From NCBI GenBank assembly GCA_040755035.1, contig JBFMBU010000104.1:1-29422 (forward strand): a DNA stretch of 29,422 nucleotides, read 5' to 3'. The notes below the pieces were generated by a model. That model had not been told where the DNA came from, did no database searches, and was given only the letters and a program-made list of their open reading frames with translations. Source of the stretch: RBG-13-43-22 sp040755035. Its GTDB lineage: Bacteria > Desulfobacterota > RBG-13-43-22. Shown piece after piece: positions 7,038-14,452 of the stretch. Within the stretch, counting starts at the first letter, position 1. Each line of letters opens with the position of its first letter. Position numbers and translations under genes: made by a program.

Positions 7038-9440
7038 ATGAAGGATCAATTAGCAAAGGACAAAATGTGGATTGATTCACCCCTTGGGAAACGCCGGCCG
7101 GATTCCGGCGGGTCCCCGGTCGGGGTGGCCCGGCTGGACCCGGAAAAAGCTTACCTCGGAATCGGGGAACTGCTTCAACAGGTCATTAATAACTCCAGTC
7201 AGGAGGCCTGGGAAAAGATCAAGGCCAAGATTGATTATACCTATGAAGGACTGGACCTGGCCTTAACCCCCTTGAAAGAAGAAACGGGGTTTGAAAAGGA
7301 AATAAAGGCACGGCTGGCTAAAGGACAGAAGTTGTTTTTTAAACCCAACCTGGTGGGCCCCCTGAGCATTGATCCACAGTCCCATGGCTTAGCAACGGCC
7401 AGTACCATGTGTACGGAATGGCCCTTTACAGCGGCCCTGATGCGCTGGTTTCATGACCGTCTTGGCGTGCGCTACCATCAAATGGCTATTGGGGAGGCGG
7501 CTACGGCTCTGTCGGCCATGGCCGGACTGTTCTCCATGATCAATCCCGAAGGGAAGAAGATCAGCACCGAGGCGGTTATCGAAGGCCGATCAGAAAACTT
7601 TTATGGGGGCTGGGGTTTTTATTTTGTCCGGAAATATTTGTCTGAATTGGCCGGGACCGGGGAAGATGATGATCCCATGCAGGGCTATGAAGCCAGCGTA
7701 TCCGGATCGTACACTCCTCCGGGAGAGATTAGCGGAGAATTAAGGGTCGTTGATTTGAACCGGATCGATGATCCGCTTAAAGGCCGGGAAGTGCCGGTAC
7801 CGGAAGGGATCAATTTTAAAACCATTACACTTCATAAAGACATCATCGGCGGTGACCCGAATGATCCTCTGGACCGCAAAACCTTCCCGGGTTGCATCCT
7901 AATCAATGTCCCTAAATTTAAAGTTCATATCCAGGCCCTTTTTACCAACATCATTAAAAATTTGGGGATCGGTCTCTATCCCATGCAGTTTTCGACCGCA
8001 GGGGATTGCTGTTGGGAATACAGCAGCCCTCATGGTCCCATCCCGGGGATGAAAAGCGGTATTCCCCATGCGGTTTGGGTTCCGGAAATGAATTACGAGA
8101 CCTGCCTGCCTGTCATGGATCAAGCAGGAAAAATGAATTTGAAAAAGACCGGAGGCCTGACGGCCACCATGGTCGATATTGTAAAAGCTGTTCAGAACCA
8201 GGATATTTTCATGATTCATATCGTGGACGGGATCGAGGCTACCAATTTTGACCATATGGGTTCCGACATGGCCAAGAGGGAACAGGAGGGGCTGATTTTT
8301 GCCGGTCTGGACCCGGTAGCCTCCGATTTAATATGTGCCAGGTACATGTTCAGTAATGTCCCTTTAAAAGAGGCGTTGAATATACCCATTGACGATGGTG
8401 CCGGTGGTCGTTTTCCCCAGGCCGTACCCCTGCCGGTTGTGGAAGGCGGCAATATCATCACCGGAGAAGATTATGACTGTCCTCTGTCACGGGACAACTG
8501 TTTTTCGCAGGCCGAAACAAGGGGCTTAGGAAAAAGGTCCTACCATGTACTGGGATGGGATGCCGTCAGTAATCAACCGCTCATATCCCTTGACGGACAT
8601 CTGGGCCGGGTGGAATCAGGGTCGTTTAGGGATCTGAACACCAAGCACCTGTATTTTGACATTTTCAAATTCCCCTGGGACCTTCAAAAAACCGCCTTGA
8701 ATTATTTGTCGTCTGTCGATCAATTGACCGGCTCCTCTTTGAAAAAGACTTTCCTGGAGGCTTTTGATGAGAACGGCGACGGTATCATCAGTTATTGGGA
8801 GACCGGGAAAAAAGGGAAAGACTCTATTTTCCTGCACCAGGGGGGCTATTCGACCTCCTGTATGGCTACGGAACCACTGGGTTTTGTTTCCGGACGGGTC
8901 AAAACGATGATGAAAACCCTTAAACTTGCCGATCCGCTTCTGAACCGTCATGGTTATGATTTTCTACAGGAATTTTCTCTTGGTACCGTCTGTCTAACCG
9001 CTTTCCGCATGTCACAGCTCGATTTGGAAAGTCCCGATCTTTTTGTTCCCGGGATGACCTGGGGCAAGGGTAAATGGCCCAGCTTTCAGACCGCGCAATT
9101 CCTCGGCACGGGAATGCAGCTTTATGGCCAGGGCTTTCCCTTTCAACCCGGTTTCCCCAGCCTATATGGTTCAGTTGTCTTTTATGCCGATCTTACCCAG
9201 ACCGGGGGTAAGTATATAGGCCTTACTACCGGCTTGCAGCCTGATTCCGGAAAACTTCAGGCCTATGTAAGCGGGGTCCAAAAAGGGGAGGAACAGGCCC
9301 TGGATTTTGTCTTTTATGTCCCCCCGGGTTATGAAAATCTTGGTGGAACCCCTTTGCCGAATGTCCAGGCGACAGATGACCCGGAGAAGGTTCTGACCGT
9401 TCATTTTAAGGGCGGTGAGGAGGTTTGGGGGGAGATATAA
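7038..9440 (+). CDS. Long DUF362-domain protein with an EF-hand-like loop
   Basis: An 800-residue protein of unknown function with no signal peptide or membrane helix. DUF362 features are visible: KLFFKPNLVGP (98-108), GCILINVPKFKVHIQALFTNIIKNLGIG (about 285-312) and DGIEATNFDHMGSD followed by EGLIFAGLDPVASDLICARY (397-436). DUF362 proteins are usually about 300-450 residues; here there are insertions in the first half and some 360 extra C-terminal residues. The extension holds DENGDGIISYWE (577-588), which fits the 12-position EF-hand calcium loop exactly (Asp1, Asn3, Asp5, Gly6, Ile8, Ser9, Glu12). The Cys-rich ferredoxin motif often fused to DUF362 is absent. It follows a likely terminator and lies between two paralogous binding proteins. 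No reaction can be assigned. Confidence 0.85.
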   Translation: MKDQLAKDKMWIDSPLGKRRPDSGGSPVGVARLDPEKAYLGIGELLQQVINNSSQEAWEKIKAKIDYTYEGLDLALTPLKEETGFEKEIKARLAKGQKLFFKPNLVGPLSIDPQSHGLATASTMCTEWPFTAALMRWFHDRLGVRYHQMAIGEAATALSAMAGLFSMINPEGKKISTEAVIEGRSENFYGGWGFYFVRKYLSELAGTGEDDDPMQGYEASVSGSYTPPGEISGELRVVDLNRIDDPLKGREVPVPEGINFKTITLHKDIIGGDPNDPLDRKTFPGCILINVPKFKVHIQALFTNIIKNLGIGLYPMQFSTAGDCCWEYSSPHGPIPGMKSGIPHAVWVPEMNYETCLPVMDQAGKMNLKKTGGLTATMVDIVKAVQNQDIFMIHIVDGIEATNFDHMGSDMAKREQEGLIFAGLDPVASDLICARYMFSNVPLKEALNIPIDDGAGGRFPQAVPLPVVEGGNIITGEDYDCPLSRDNCFSQAETRGLGKRSYHVLGWDAVSNQPLISLDGHLGRVESGSFRDLNTKHLYFDIFKFPWDLQKTALNYLSSVDQLTGSSLKKTFLEAFDENGDGIISYWETGKKGKDSIFLHQGGYSTSCMATEPLGFVSGRVKTMMKTLKLADPLLNRHGYDFLQEFSLGTVCLTAFRMSQLDLESPDLFVPGMTWGKGKWPSFQTAQFLGTGMQLYGQGFPFQPGFPSLYGSVVFYADLTQTGGKYIGLTTGLQPDSGKLQAYVSGVQKGEEQALDFVFYVPPGYENLGGTPLPNVQATDDPEKVLTVHFKGGEEVWGEI

Positions 9441-9793
9441 AAAAAACGTTCGGAGTTCGGCGTTCAGCGTTCGGCGAGAAGGCTTTATCTCTCGCCCGCT
9501 TCGCTCGAGACCACAGAGAACCCTGAGAACGACAAAATAATTTTCATTGCGCTTGAGAGGACAATGAAAACCAGATCATTGTCTATTAGGAATCGCAATA
9601 AAAATCCATTGCGCAAGGACCGCAATGAAAAAACAGTCCGCCGGAAACTGAGCAGGTTAGTCTGAATCCCCCTCTCAGGGATTCAGACCAAAAAGGTTCT
9701 TCTCTGCGCTCTCGGTGAGCTCAAGTCCGCCTCAAGTGGACGGGCGAGAGATAAATTTTATGGAGGATTGAATAGGGAAAAGAAAGGAAGACT
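9441..9793. repeat. 353-bp gene-free gap containing a 15-nt terminal-inverted-repeat unit
   Basis: No gene is supported. After tandem GTTCGGCG-type units (9449-9478) comes a unit bounded by a perfect 15-nt inverted repeat: TTTATCTCTCGCCCG at 9484-9498 and its exact complement at 9741-9755 (272 bp end to end). Inside are CCACAGAG-type sequences, several CATTGCG repeats, and a perfect hairpin at 9660-9688 (11-bp stem GTCTGAATCCC, 7-nt loop). A shorter relative lies at 16445-16600. No transposase is encoded; it resembles a MITE-like or composite intergenic repeat. AAAGGAAG (9783-9790) is the ribosome-binding site of the next gene. Confidence 0.75.
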
Positions 9794-10675
9794 ATGCCTT
9801 ATTTCGAACGGGGCCACGTAAGAATTTATTATGAAGACGTGGGAAAAGGGGAACCGATCATTGCCAACCATGGTCTGATGGAAGACTGCGGCTATTGGAG
9901 TGAGACCGGGGTGACAGCCAAATTGGCTGAGAAATATCGGGTCATTTCCATGGACATGCGCGGCCATGGGCGGACATTGGTCAGTGGCCCCCCTTTTGGT
10001 TTTGATGTGGGGACCATGGCCAATGACTTCGGTGCCCTGGCGGATTTCCTGGGCCTGGAACGGTTTCATGTTCTGAGCCATGCCACAGGAGGAATGGCGG
10101 CGGTCCGTTACGCCATGACCACCTCCAAACGGCTCCTCAGCCTGATGTTGACTGACACCGGATCGGCCACAGCCCCTGACATGCCGAGGCCGGAAGGGCA
10201 GGAGCAACTGACCCCGGAAGGGCAAAGAGAGGCCTTTATCATGGGGGCGGAAGCGCGAAAAATGACTTCTGTGGAAGACTGGATGACCTATGCCAGGGCC
10301 AACCCGGGCCCCTTCCTGTTTAAAATGGCTGAACATCCGGATAAAGAAAGAATGTGGAAGATATATGAGGGATTTTTGCGTCGCAGCGATCCGGTAGCTA
10401 TCGGCAATTTCATGCTCAGTTTCTATGCCGATCCGGACCCGGTGGTTGAAGGGCTCAGGCAGATTGCCTGTCCGACTCTTCTGCTCTTGGGGGAATTTGA
10501 CATTGTGTTTCTGGGGCCGAGCGAGATTATGGCCCGTGAGATCCCGGACAACCGGCATGTGATTATTAAAGGAATCGGACATATGACGGCTATTGAAGAT
10601 GCGGAGAGAACGACCAGGGAAATTCTTGAATTTTTGGAAACGGTAAACAGGACAGGAAAAGTGAAACAGAACTAA
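9794..10675 (+). CDS. Alpha/beta-hydrolase-fold protein with Ala at the nucleophile position
   Basis: A 293-residue alpha/beta-hydrolase-fold protein, cytoplasmic (no signal peptide). Recognisable elements: NHGLMED oxyanion-side loop (25-31), SMDMRGHGRT (52-61), nucleophile elbow VLSHATGGM (93-101), LLGEFD with Asp236 and GIGHMTAIED with His263. The elbow should read G-x-S-x-G; here the residues are Ser95-His96-Ala97-Thr98-Gly99, so the catalytic Ser is Ala97 (codon GCC, one base from TCC) while the acid and His are kept. It may be a non-hydrolytic family member (lyase-like, binding or isomerase role) or inactive. It sits between the DUF362 gene and the second binding protein. Confidence 0.9.
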   Translation: MPYFERGHVRIYYEDVGKGEPIIANHGLMEDCGYWSETGVTAKLAEKYRVISMDMRGHGRTLVSGPPFGFDVGTMANDFGALADFLGLERFHVLSHATGGMAAVRYAMTTSKRLLSLMLTDTGSATAPDMPRPEGQEQLTPEGQREAFIMGAEARKMTSVEDWMTYARANPGPFLFKMAEHPDKERMWKIYEGFLRRSDPVAIGNFMLSFYADPDPVVEGLRQIACPTLLLLGEFDIVFLGPSEIMAREIPDNRHVIIKGIGHMTAIEDAERTTREILEFLETVNRTGKVKQN

Positions 10676-10884
10676 TAAATCAATTACCTGCCGACGCTCG
10701 CAGCCCGGAGCGCGGGGTAAGGCCGTCATTCCGGCGAAAGCCGGAATCCAGGTTAAAGTAAAGGCTAAAAAATCCTGGATGCCGGATCAAGTCCGGCATG
10801 ACGAAAAAACAAATCTCAAGCAAAGGTGTAGTATTTTTCGTAGTGCAAATCAATCTTTTTTTGGGTTGAAAGGAGCTTGTCATC
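10676..10884. repeat. Intergenic repeat with 28-nt hairpin modules
   Basis: Contains a 28-nt module at 10725-10752 that folds on itself (ATTCCGGC / GCCGGAAT, 8-bp stem with a GAAA loop). A related module in the opposite sense lies at 10774-10802, ending GTCCGGCATGAC. Together they form a large inverted repeat of the GTCATTCC...GGAATCCAGG kind seen dispersed in many Proteobacteria. The remainder up to AAAGGAGC (10869-10876), the ribosome-binding site of the next gene, shows nothing clear. Confidence 0.8.
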
Positions 10885-12759
10885 ATGAACCAAAGAAAAA
10901 AAGGTTTAAAATGTCTGGTTTTCCTCTCATTGGCTTTCTTGTTGACAGGAGTTCTTCCCTGGTCCGGAACAGCCGCGCCGGCGAAAAAAACCACCTCTGG
11001 AAATGAATTTCCCGTCACCGCAAAGGAATGGATGGCCCAAACCGGATTGGATTGGGGTCCGAAGTACTGGCCGACCAAACCGGTGCGGGGCGGGGTATTT
11101 AATTCCGCCTCTCCCCTGTATATCGGGCTGATGAACCCCCATCATTGGCCGGTAAATGACTGGGTGACTATCGGAGTATTCTATGAAAAACTGATTTATA
11201 CCGACGGAAAATTCAGACCTGCCGTTCCCTGGTTGGCCGAGTCCTGGAAATATCTTAATGATGTAACGGTGATTATGAAACTCCGTCAAGGGGTTTATTT
11301 TCATGACGGATCCCCCTTCAATGCCGAAAGTCTCAAATATCAGATGGAATGGATTATGGATCCCAAAAACGGTGCCTGGACCCGTTCCTGGCTGGAGCCG
11401 GTGGCTTCTATTGAAGTGGTGGATACTTACACAGTCAAGTGGAATTTTAAAAGACCCTGGGCTGGATTCCTGGGGATGATGTCCTACACTCCTGGATATG
11501 TCATTTCGGCCAAAGCTCTGAAGGCGGATACCGCCTTAAAGGAAATGAAGAACCTGACCCGCCTGATAGAGCGAGAAAAGAAAAACGCAGAACAGGCAGA
11601 AAAAGAGGCTGCTGCCGCTACCGGTGAAGCGGTGGAGAAGGCCAAGGCTAAACTGGAAACCATCAGAAAAAAGTTGTCCTCCCTGGAGGAAGATTATAAA
11701 AAGGCGGCCGCCTTAGCCGAAGGGGCCAAAGAATTAGATAACAATCCGGTAGGGACCGGTCCCTTTATGCTGGAAGAAGGGAATCCTGGAAATTATTTAA
11801 AGCTGAAAAGAAATCCCAACTGGTGGTTTGGCAAATTTATCGGGCGACCGGAGATGCCTTACTATGACGGGATCAAGGTCAACGTTATCCCTGATCCCTC
11901 GGTCAGGTTGGCCAACCTCAGGGCCGGAAAATTAGATTCCATGTACATCGAATCATCCCAATACCCCATGGTAAAAAATGACCGTAACCTTAAGGTTTTT
12001 GTCTATCCGGGAACCCATTTGGTGGCCATGCGCTTTAATATGAAGGATGGTCCCTGCAAGGACATCCGGGTGCGTAAGGCCATCTCCCATGCCCTGGACC
12101 GAAAGGCATTGATCGCCGGGGTCACCTTCGGATTGGGCCGGCCGGCCAGTTGTATGTATCCGTCTGACCATTGGGCCCATAATCCCAATCTTAAACCGGT
12201 CCATTACGACCCGGAGCTTTCCAAAAAGCTGCTGACCCAGGCGGGATTTAAAAAAGGATTGACCATCAAGGGATTCATGGGCAACACAGCTTCGTCGGTC
12301 ACCACGGCTGAAGCGATCAAGGCCATGCTGGCCAAGGTAGGAATCACCTGGAATGTGGACCTCCTTGATCCCGCGGCCATCAGTGAGAAGCTGAGAAAAG
12401 TCGATTATGACTTCGCTGCCGGGGGATGGGCCTGGATTTTTGATCCGGATCAGATGCCCACCGGGCTATACCATCCGGACGGAGGTTTTAATTTCGGCAG
12501 GAGCAACAATCCCAAGGCCATCGCCTTGATCGAAGCCGCTCGTAAAGAACTTGATCTCCAAAAGAGAACCAAGATTTATTGGGAACTGGAAAAGGTGGTT
12601 TATGACAATTACGAAGATGCCTGGTTATGGTATCCCATGGACATAACGATTTATCGAAAAAATGTCGAGGGCTGGAACATGGATATGTATCTTAAAAATA
12701 GAGAAAGTCAATACTATTCCCATCCCGGGTGGTTTAAGGGAGGGAAGGAAGGCCGTTAA
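10885..12759 (+). CDS. ABC transporter substrate-binding protein, family 5, with coiled-coil insertion (copy 2)
   Basis: Exported solute-binding protein, 624 residues, close paralogue of the one at 4827. Signal peptide about 1-31 (basic RKKGLK, hydrophobic LVFLSLAFLLTGV, TAAPA cleavage region). Long stretches align gap-free with copy 1, for example KYWPTKPVRGG, NPHHWPVNDWVT, NPNWWFGKFIGRPEMPY, IPDPSVRLANLRAGKLD and KVDYDFAAGGWAWIFDPD. It carries the same insertion (about 213-279, RLIEREKKNAEQAEKEAA ... SSLEEDYKKAAALAEG), but with several more residues in the hairpin turn and diverged sequence, so the insertion predates the duplication. Likely an alternative receptor for the same DppBCDF core with a different ligand preference. 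Confidence 0.93.
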   Translation: MNQRKKGLKCLVFLSLAFLLTGVLPWSGTAAPAKKTTSGNEFPVTAKEWMAQTGLDWGPKYWPTKPVRGGVFNSASPLYIGLMNPHHWPVNDWVTIGVFYEKLIYTDGKFRPAVPWLAESWKYLNDVTVIMKLRQGVYFHDGSPFNAESLKYQMEWIMDPKNGAWTRSWLEPVASIEVVDTYTVKWNFKRPWAGFLGMMSYTPGYVISAKALKADTALKEMKNLTRLIEREKKNAEQAEKEAAAATGEAVEKAKAKLETIRKKLSSLEEDYKKAAALAEGAKELDNNPVGTGPFMLEEGNPGNYLKLKRNPNWWFGKFIGRPEMPYYDGIKVNVIPDPSVRLANLRAGKLDSMYIESSQYPMVKNDRNLKVFVYPGTHLVAMRFNMKDGPCKDIRVRKAISHALDRKALIAGVTFGLGRPASCMYPSDHWAHNPNLKPVHYDPELSKKLLTQAGFKKGLTIKGFMGNTASSVTTAEAIKAMLAKVGITWNVDLLDPAAISEKLRKVDYDFAAGGWAWIFDPDQMPTGLYHPDGGFNFGRSNNPKAIALIEAARKELDLQKRTKIYWELEKVVYDNYEDAWLWYPMDITIYRKNVEGWNMDMYLKNRESQYYSHPGWFKGGKEGR

Positions 12760-12957
12760 GATGCTCAAGGATCGCTTCGCTTAAGGAACATCCCGCCTTT
12801 GGCGGGATTTAAGGGAAGAGGCATTTGCCTTAGACCTCAAGTTCGTCGTAGACGAACGCTCCTCAAGTGAAACGCTCCTCGATCAAAGGAATAATCAAAG
12901 GTGAAAAACACATTTTAACAAAAGGAAAAAAAAACTTAAAATGCAAGGAGTGATGAG
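12760..12957. repeat. Intergenic region with two small perfect hairpins
   Basis: Hairpins at 12790-12808 (ATCCCGCC / GGCGGGAT, 3-nt loop) and 12841-12857 (GTTCGTC / GACGAAC, 3-nt loop). CTCAAG/CTCCTCAAG words related to the composite repeats after 9440 and 16411 are also present. No T-run follows either hairpin. AAGGAG at 12944-12949 is the ribosome-binding site for the acyl-CoA dehydrogenase. Confidence 0.6.
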
Positions 12958-14178
12958 ATGGCCTACCGAGACTTGGATTTTAATCTGACGGATGAACAAA
13001 GGGCAATGCGGGATACGATAAGAAAGTTCGGGGCCGAGATGATGCGGCCTATCGGGGAAAAGCTGGATAAAATGGCCGATCCCCAGGAGGTGATCGCCAA
13101 GGGGTCACCCTTATGGGATCTCATCCGGACTTATCGGGAAATGGGGTTTCACAAGCGAGGGTTGCCTAAAGCCCTGGGTGGGATGCTGGAAGATATGGAC
13201 CCCATGTCTAACCTTTTAATCGGTGAAGAAATGGGCTATGCCGATTCGGGCCTGGCTATCAGCCTCGGGGCTGGCGGGATGCCCTTTTCCTATGCCGCCC
13301 TGTTCCCGAATCCCAAGTTGCAGGAATTGGCCCGGGCCTATGCCGAAGACACCAAAGGGGAGCTCATTGGATGCTGGGCCATCACCGAACCGGATCATGG
13401 TTCGGATTGGGTAATGGCCCAACCTGACCCCAAGTGCGGCCCTTCAGTCAGGGGTGTGTTGAAGGGAGATGAATATATCGTCAGCGGCCAAAAGGCAGCC
13501 TGGGTCAGCAACGGGACCATTGCCACTCACGCCGTTTTTCATGTCGGCTTGGCTCCGGAAAAAGGCATGGCCGGTCAGGGGCTGGCTATTATCCCCCTGG
13601 ATCTTCCGGGAATCACCAAGGGGAAACCTCTGGATAAAATCGGACAACGGGCCTTGAATCAGGGAGAGATCTTTTTTGAAGAAGTAAAGATACACAAAGA
13701 TTATATGGTCGTTACCCCGGATATGGGAATTATGGAAGGCATGGGCGAGGTGATCCTGGCCGGAGCCAACGGCGGGATGGGCATCACCTTTGCCGGCCTG
13801 GCCAGGGCTGCTTATGACGAAGCCTACAAATACGCCAATGAAAGAATTCAGGGCGGTGTTCCTATTATCCAGCACCAGAATATTCAGTTAAAGATATTCA
13901 AGATGTTTACCCTGGTGGAGGCGGCCCGGGCCGCGACCCGCCGGATGGCCATGTACAATGCCGTCAACCAGCCGCCTTCCGGGGCCCATGCCGTGGCCTG
14001 CAAATGCTTTTCCACGGAAACGGCCTTCCAGGTGGCCAGCGAGGCCATTCAGATTTTCGGCGGCAACGGGTTGAGCCGGGAATACCCGATAGAAAAGATG
14101 TTCCGGGACGCCAGGGCGGCTATGATTGAAGACGGGGTCAACGAATCGCTTTCTCTGGCGGCGGTGCAGTACCTGTGA
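12958..14178 (+). CDS. Acyl-CoA dehydrogenase family protein, noncanonical catalytic residue
   Basis: FAD-dependent acyl-CoA dehydrogenase fold, 406 residues (family ~380-400): N-terminal helical domain (LTDEQRAMRDTIRKFGAE), the mid-domain flavin motif CWAITEPDHGSD, and C-terminal domain motifs IQHQNIQLKIFKM and IFGGNGLSREYPIEKMFRDARA. Family members form an alpha,beta double bond in acyl-CoA and pass electrons to ETF. The usual catalytic Glu of the IYEGTSE-type motif is replaced by Asp392 in MIEDGVNES. From memory, ACAD10/11-type enzymes also have a DGxxE motif (ADGPDEV) there, so this protein may not be an ordinary dehydrogenase. First of the run of CoA enzymes; no ETF genes are in the window. 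Confidence 0.92.
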   Translation: MAYRDLDFNLTDEQRAMRDTIRKFGAEMMRPIGEKLDKMADPQEVIAKGSPLWDLIRTYREMGFHKRGLPKALGGMLEDMDPMSNLLIGEEMGYADSGLAISLGAGGMPFSYAALFPNPKLQELARAYAEDTKGELIGCWAITEPDHGSDWVMAQPDPKCGPSVRGVLKGDEYIVSGQKAAWVSNGTIATHAVFHVGLAPEKGMAGQGLAIIPLDLPGITKGKPLDKIGQRALNQGEIFFEEVKIHKDYMVVTPDMGIMEGMGEVILAGANGGMGITFAGLARAAYDEAYKYANERIQGGVPIIQHQNIQLKIFKMFTLVEAARAATRRMAMYNAVNQPPSGAHAVACKCFSTETAFQVASEAIQIFGGNGLSREYPIEKMFRDARAAMIEDGVNESLSLAAVQYL

Positions 14179-14452
14179 TTCAATTTCGGATTTCGGAATG
14201 CGGATTTCGGAATGGGAAAAACGTTCGATGTTCGGAAACCCAACGATCGTCATCCTTGTGAAATGAAAGTGTTGTAATTGGGAAAGAGGTCATTTCGACC
14301 GGAGGGAGAAATCTTGATAATTTAAACGGTAAGAGGAAGACAAGTCGTCTTCCTCCTGTCCCGCCTTTGTCGGGAGCAAATAATGGATTTTTCCGTTATA
14401 ATAAAGCTAAACTGATACAAAAATTTATTCTTTTTTTCTCAGGAGAATTTAA
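14179..14452. repeat. Intergenic region with short direct repeats and one arm of a dispersed 28-nt repeat
   Basis: Contains a 13-bp direct repeat GGATTTCGGAATG (14188-14200 and 14202-14214). Positions 14288-14315 (starts GGTCATTTCGACC, ends AGAAATCTT) are the exact reverse complement of 21927-21954. A GTCTTCC-type short inverted segment and CCCGCC...GGGAG words follow near 14340-14375. A perfect TATAAT at 14397-14402 has no acceptable -35 at 16-18 bp. AGGAG (14442-14446) precedes the next ATG. Confidence 0.6.

Noticed and set aside
9484..9755. Insertion sequence
   Set aside because: Terminal inverted repeats exist but the 272-bp interior encodes no transposase; recorded as a MITE-like repeat instead.
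14397..14402. Perfect TATAAT as a promoter for the flavin oxidoreductase
   Set aside because: No -35-like hexamer at 16-18 bp; the nearest TTGTCG is about 24 bp away. Kept only as a remark.
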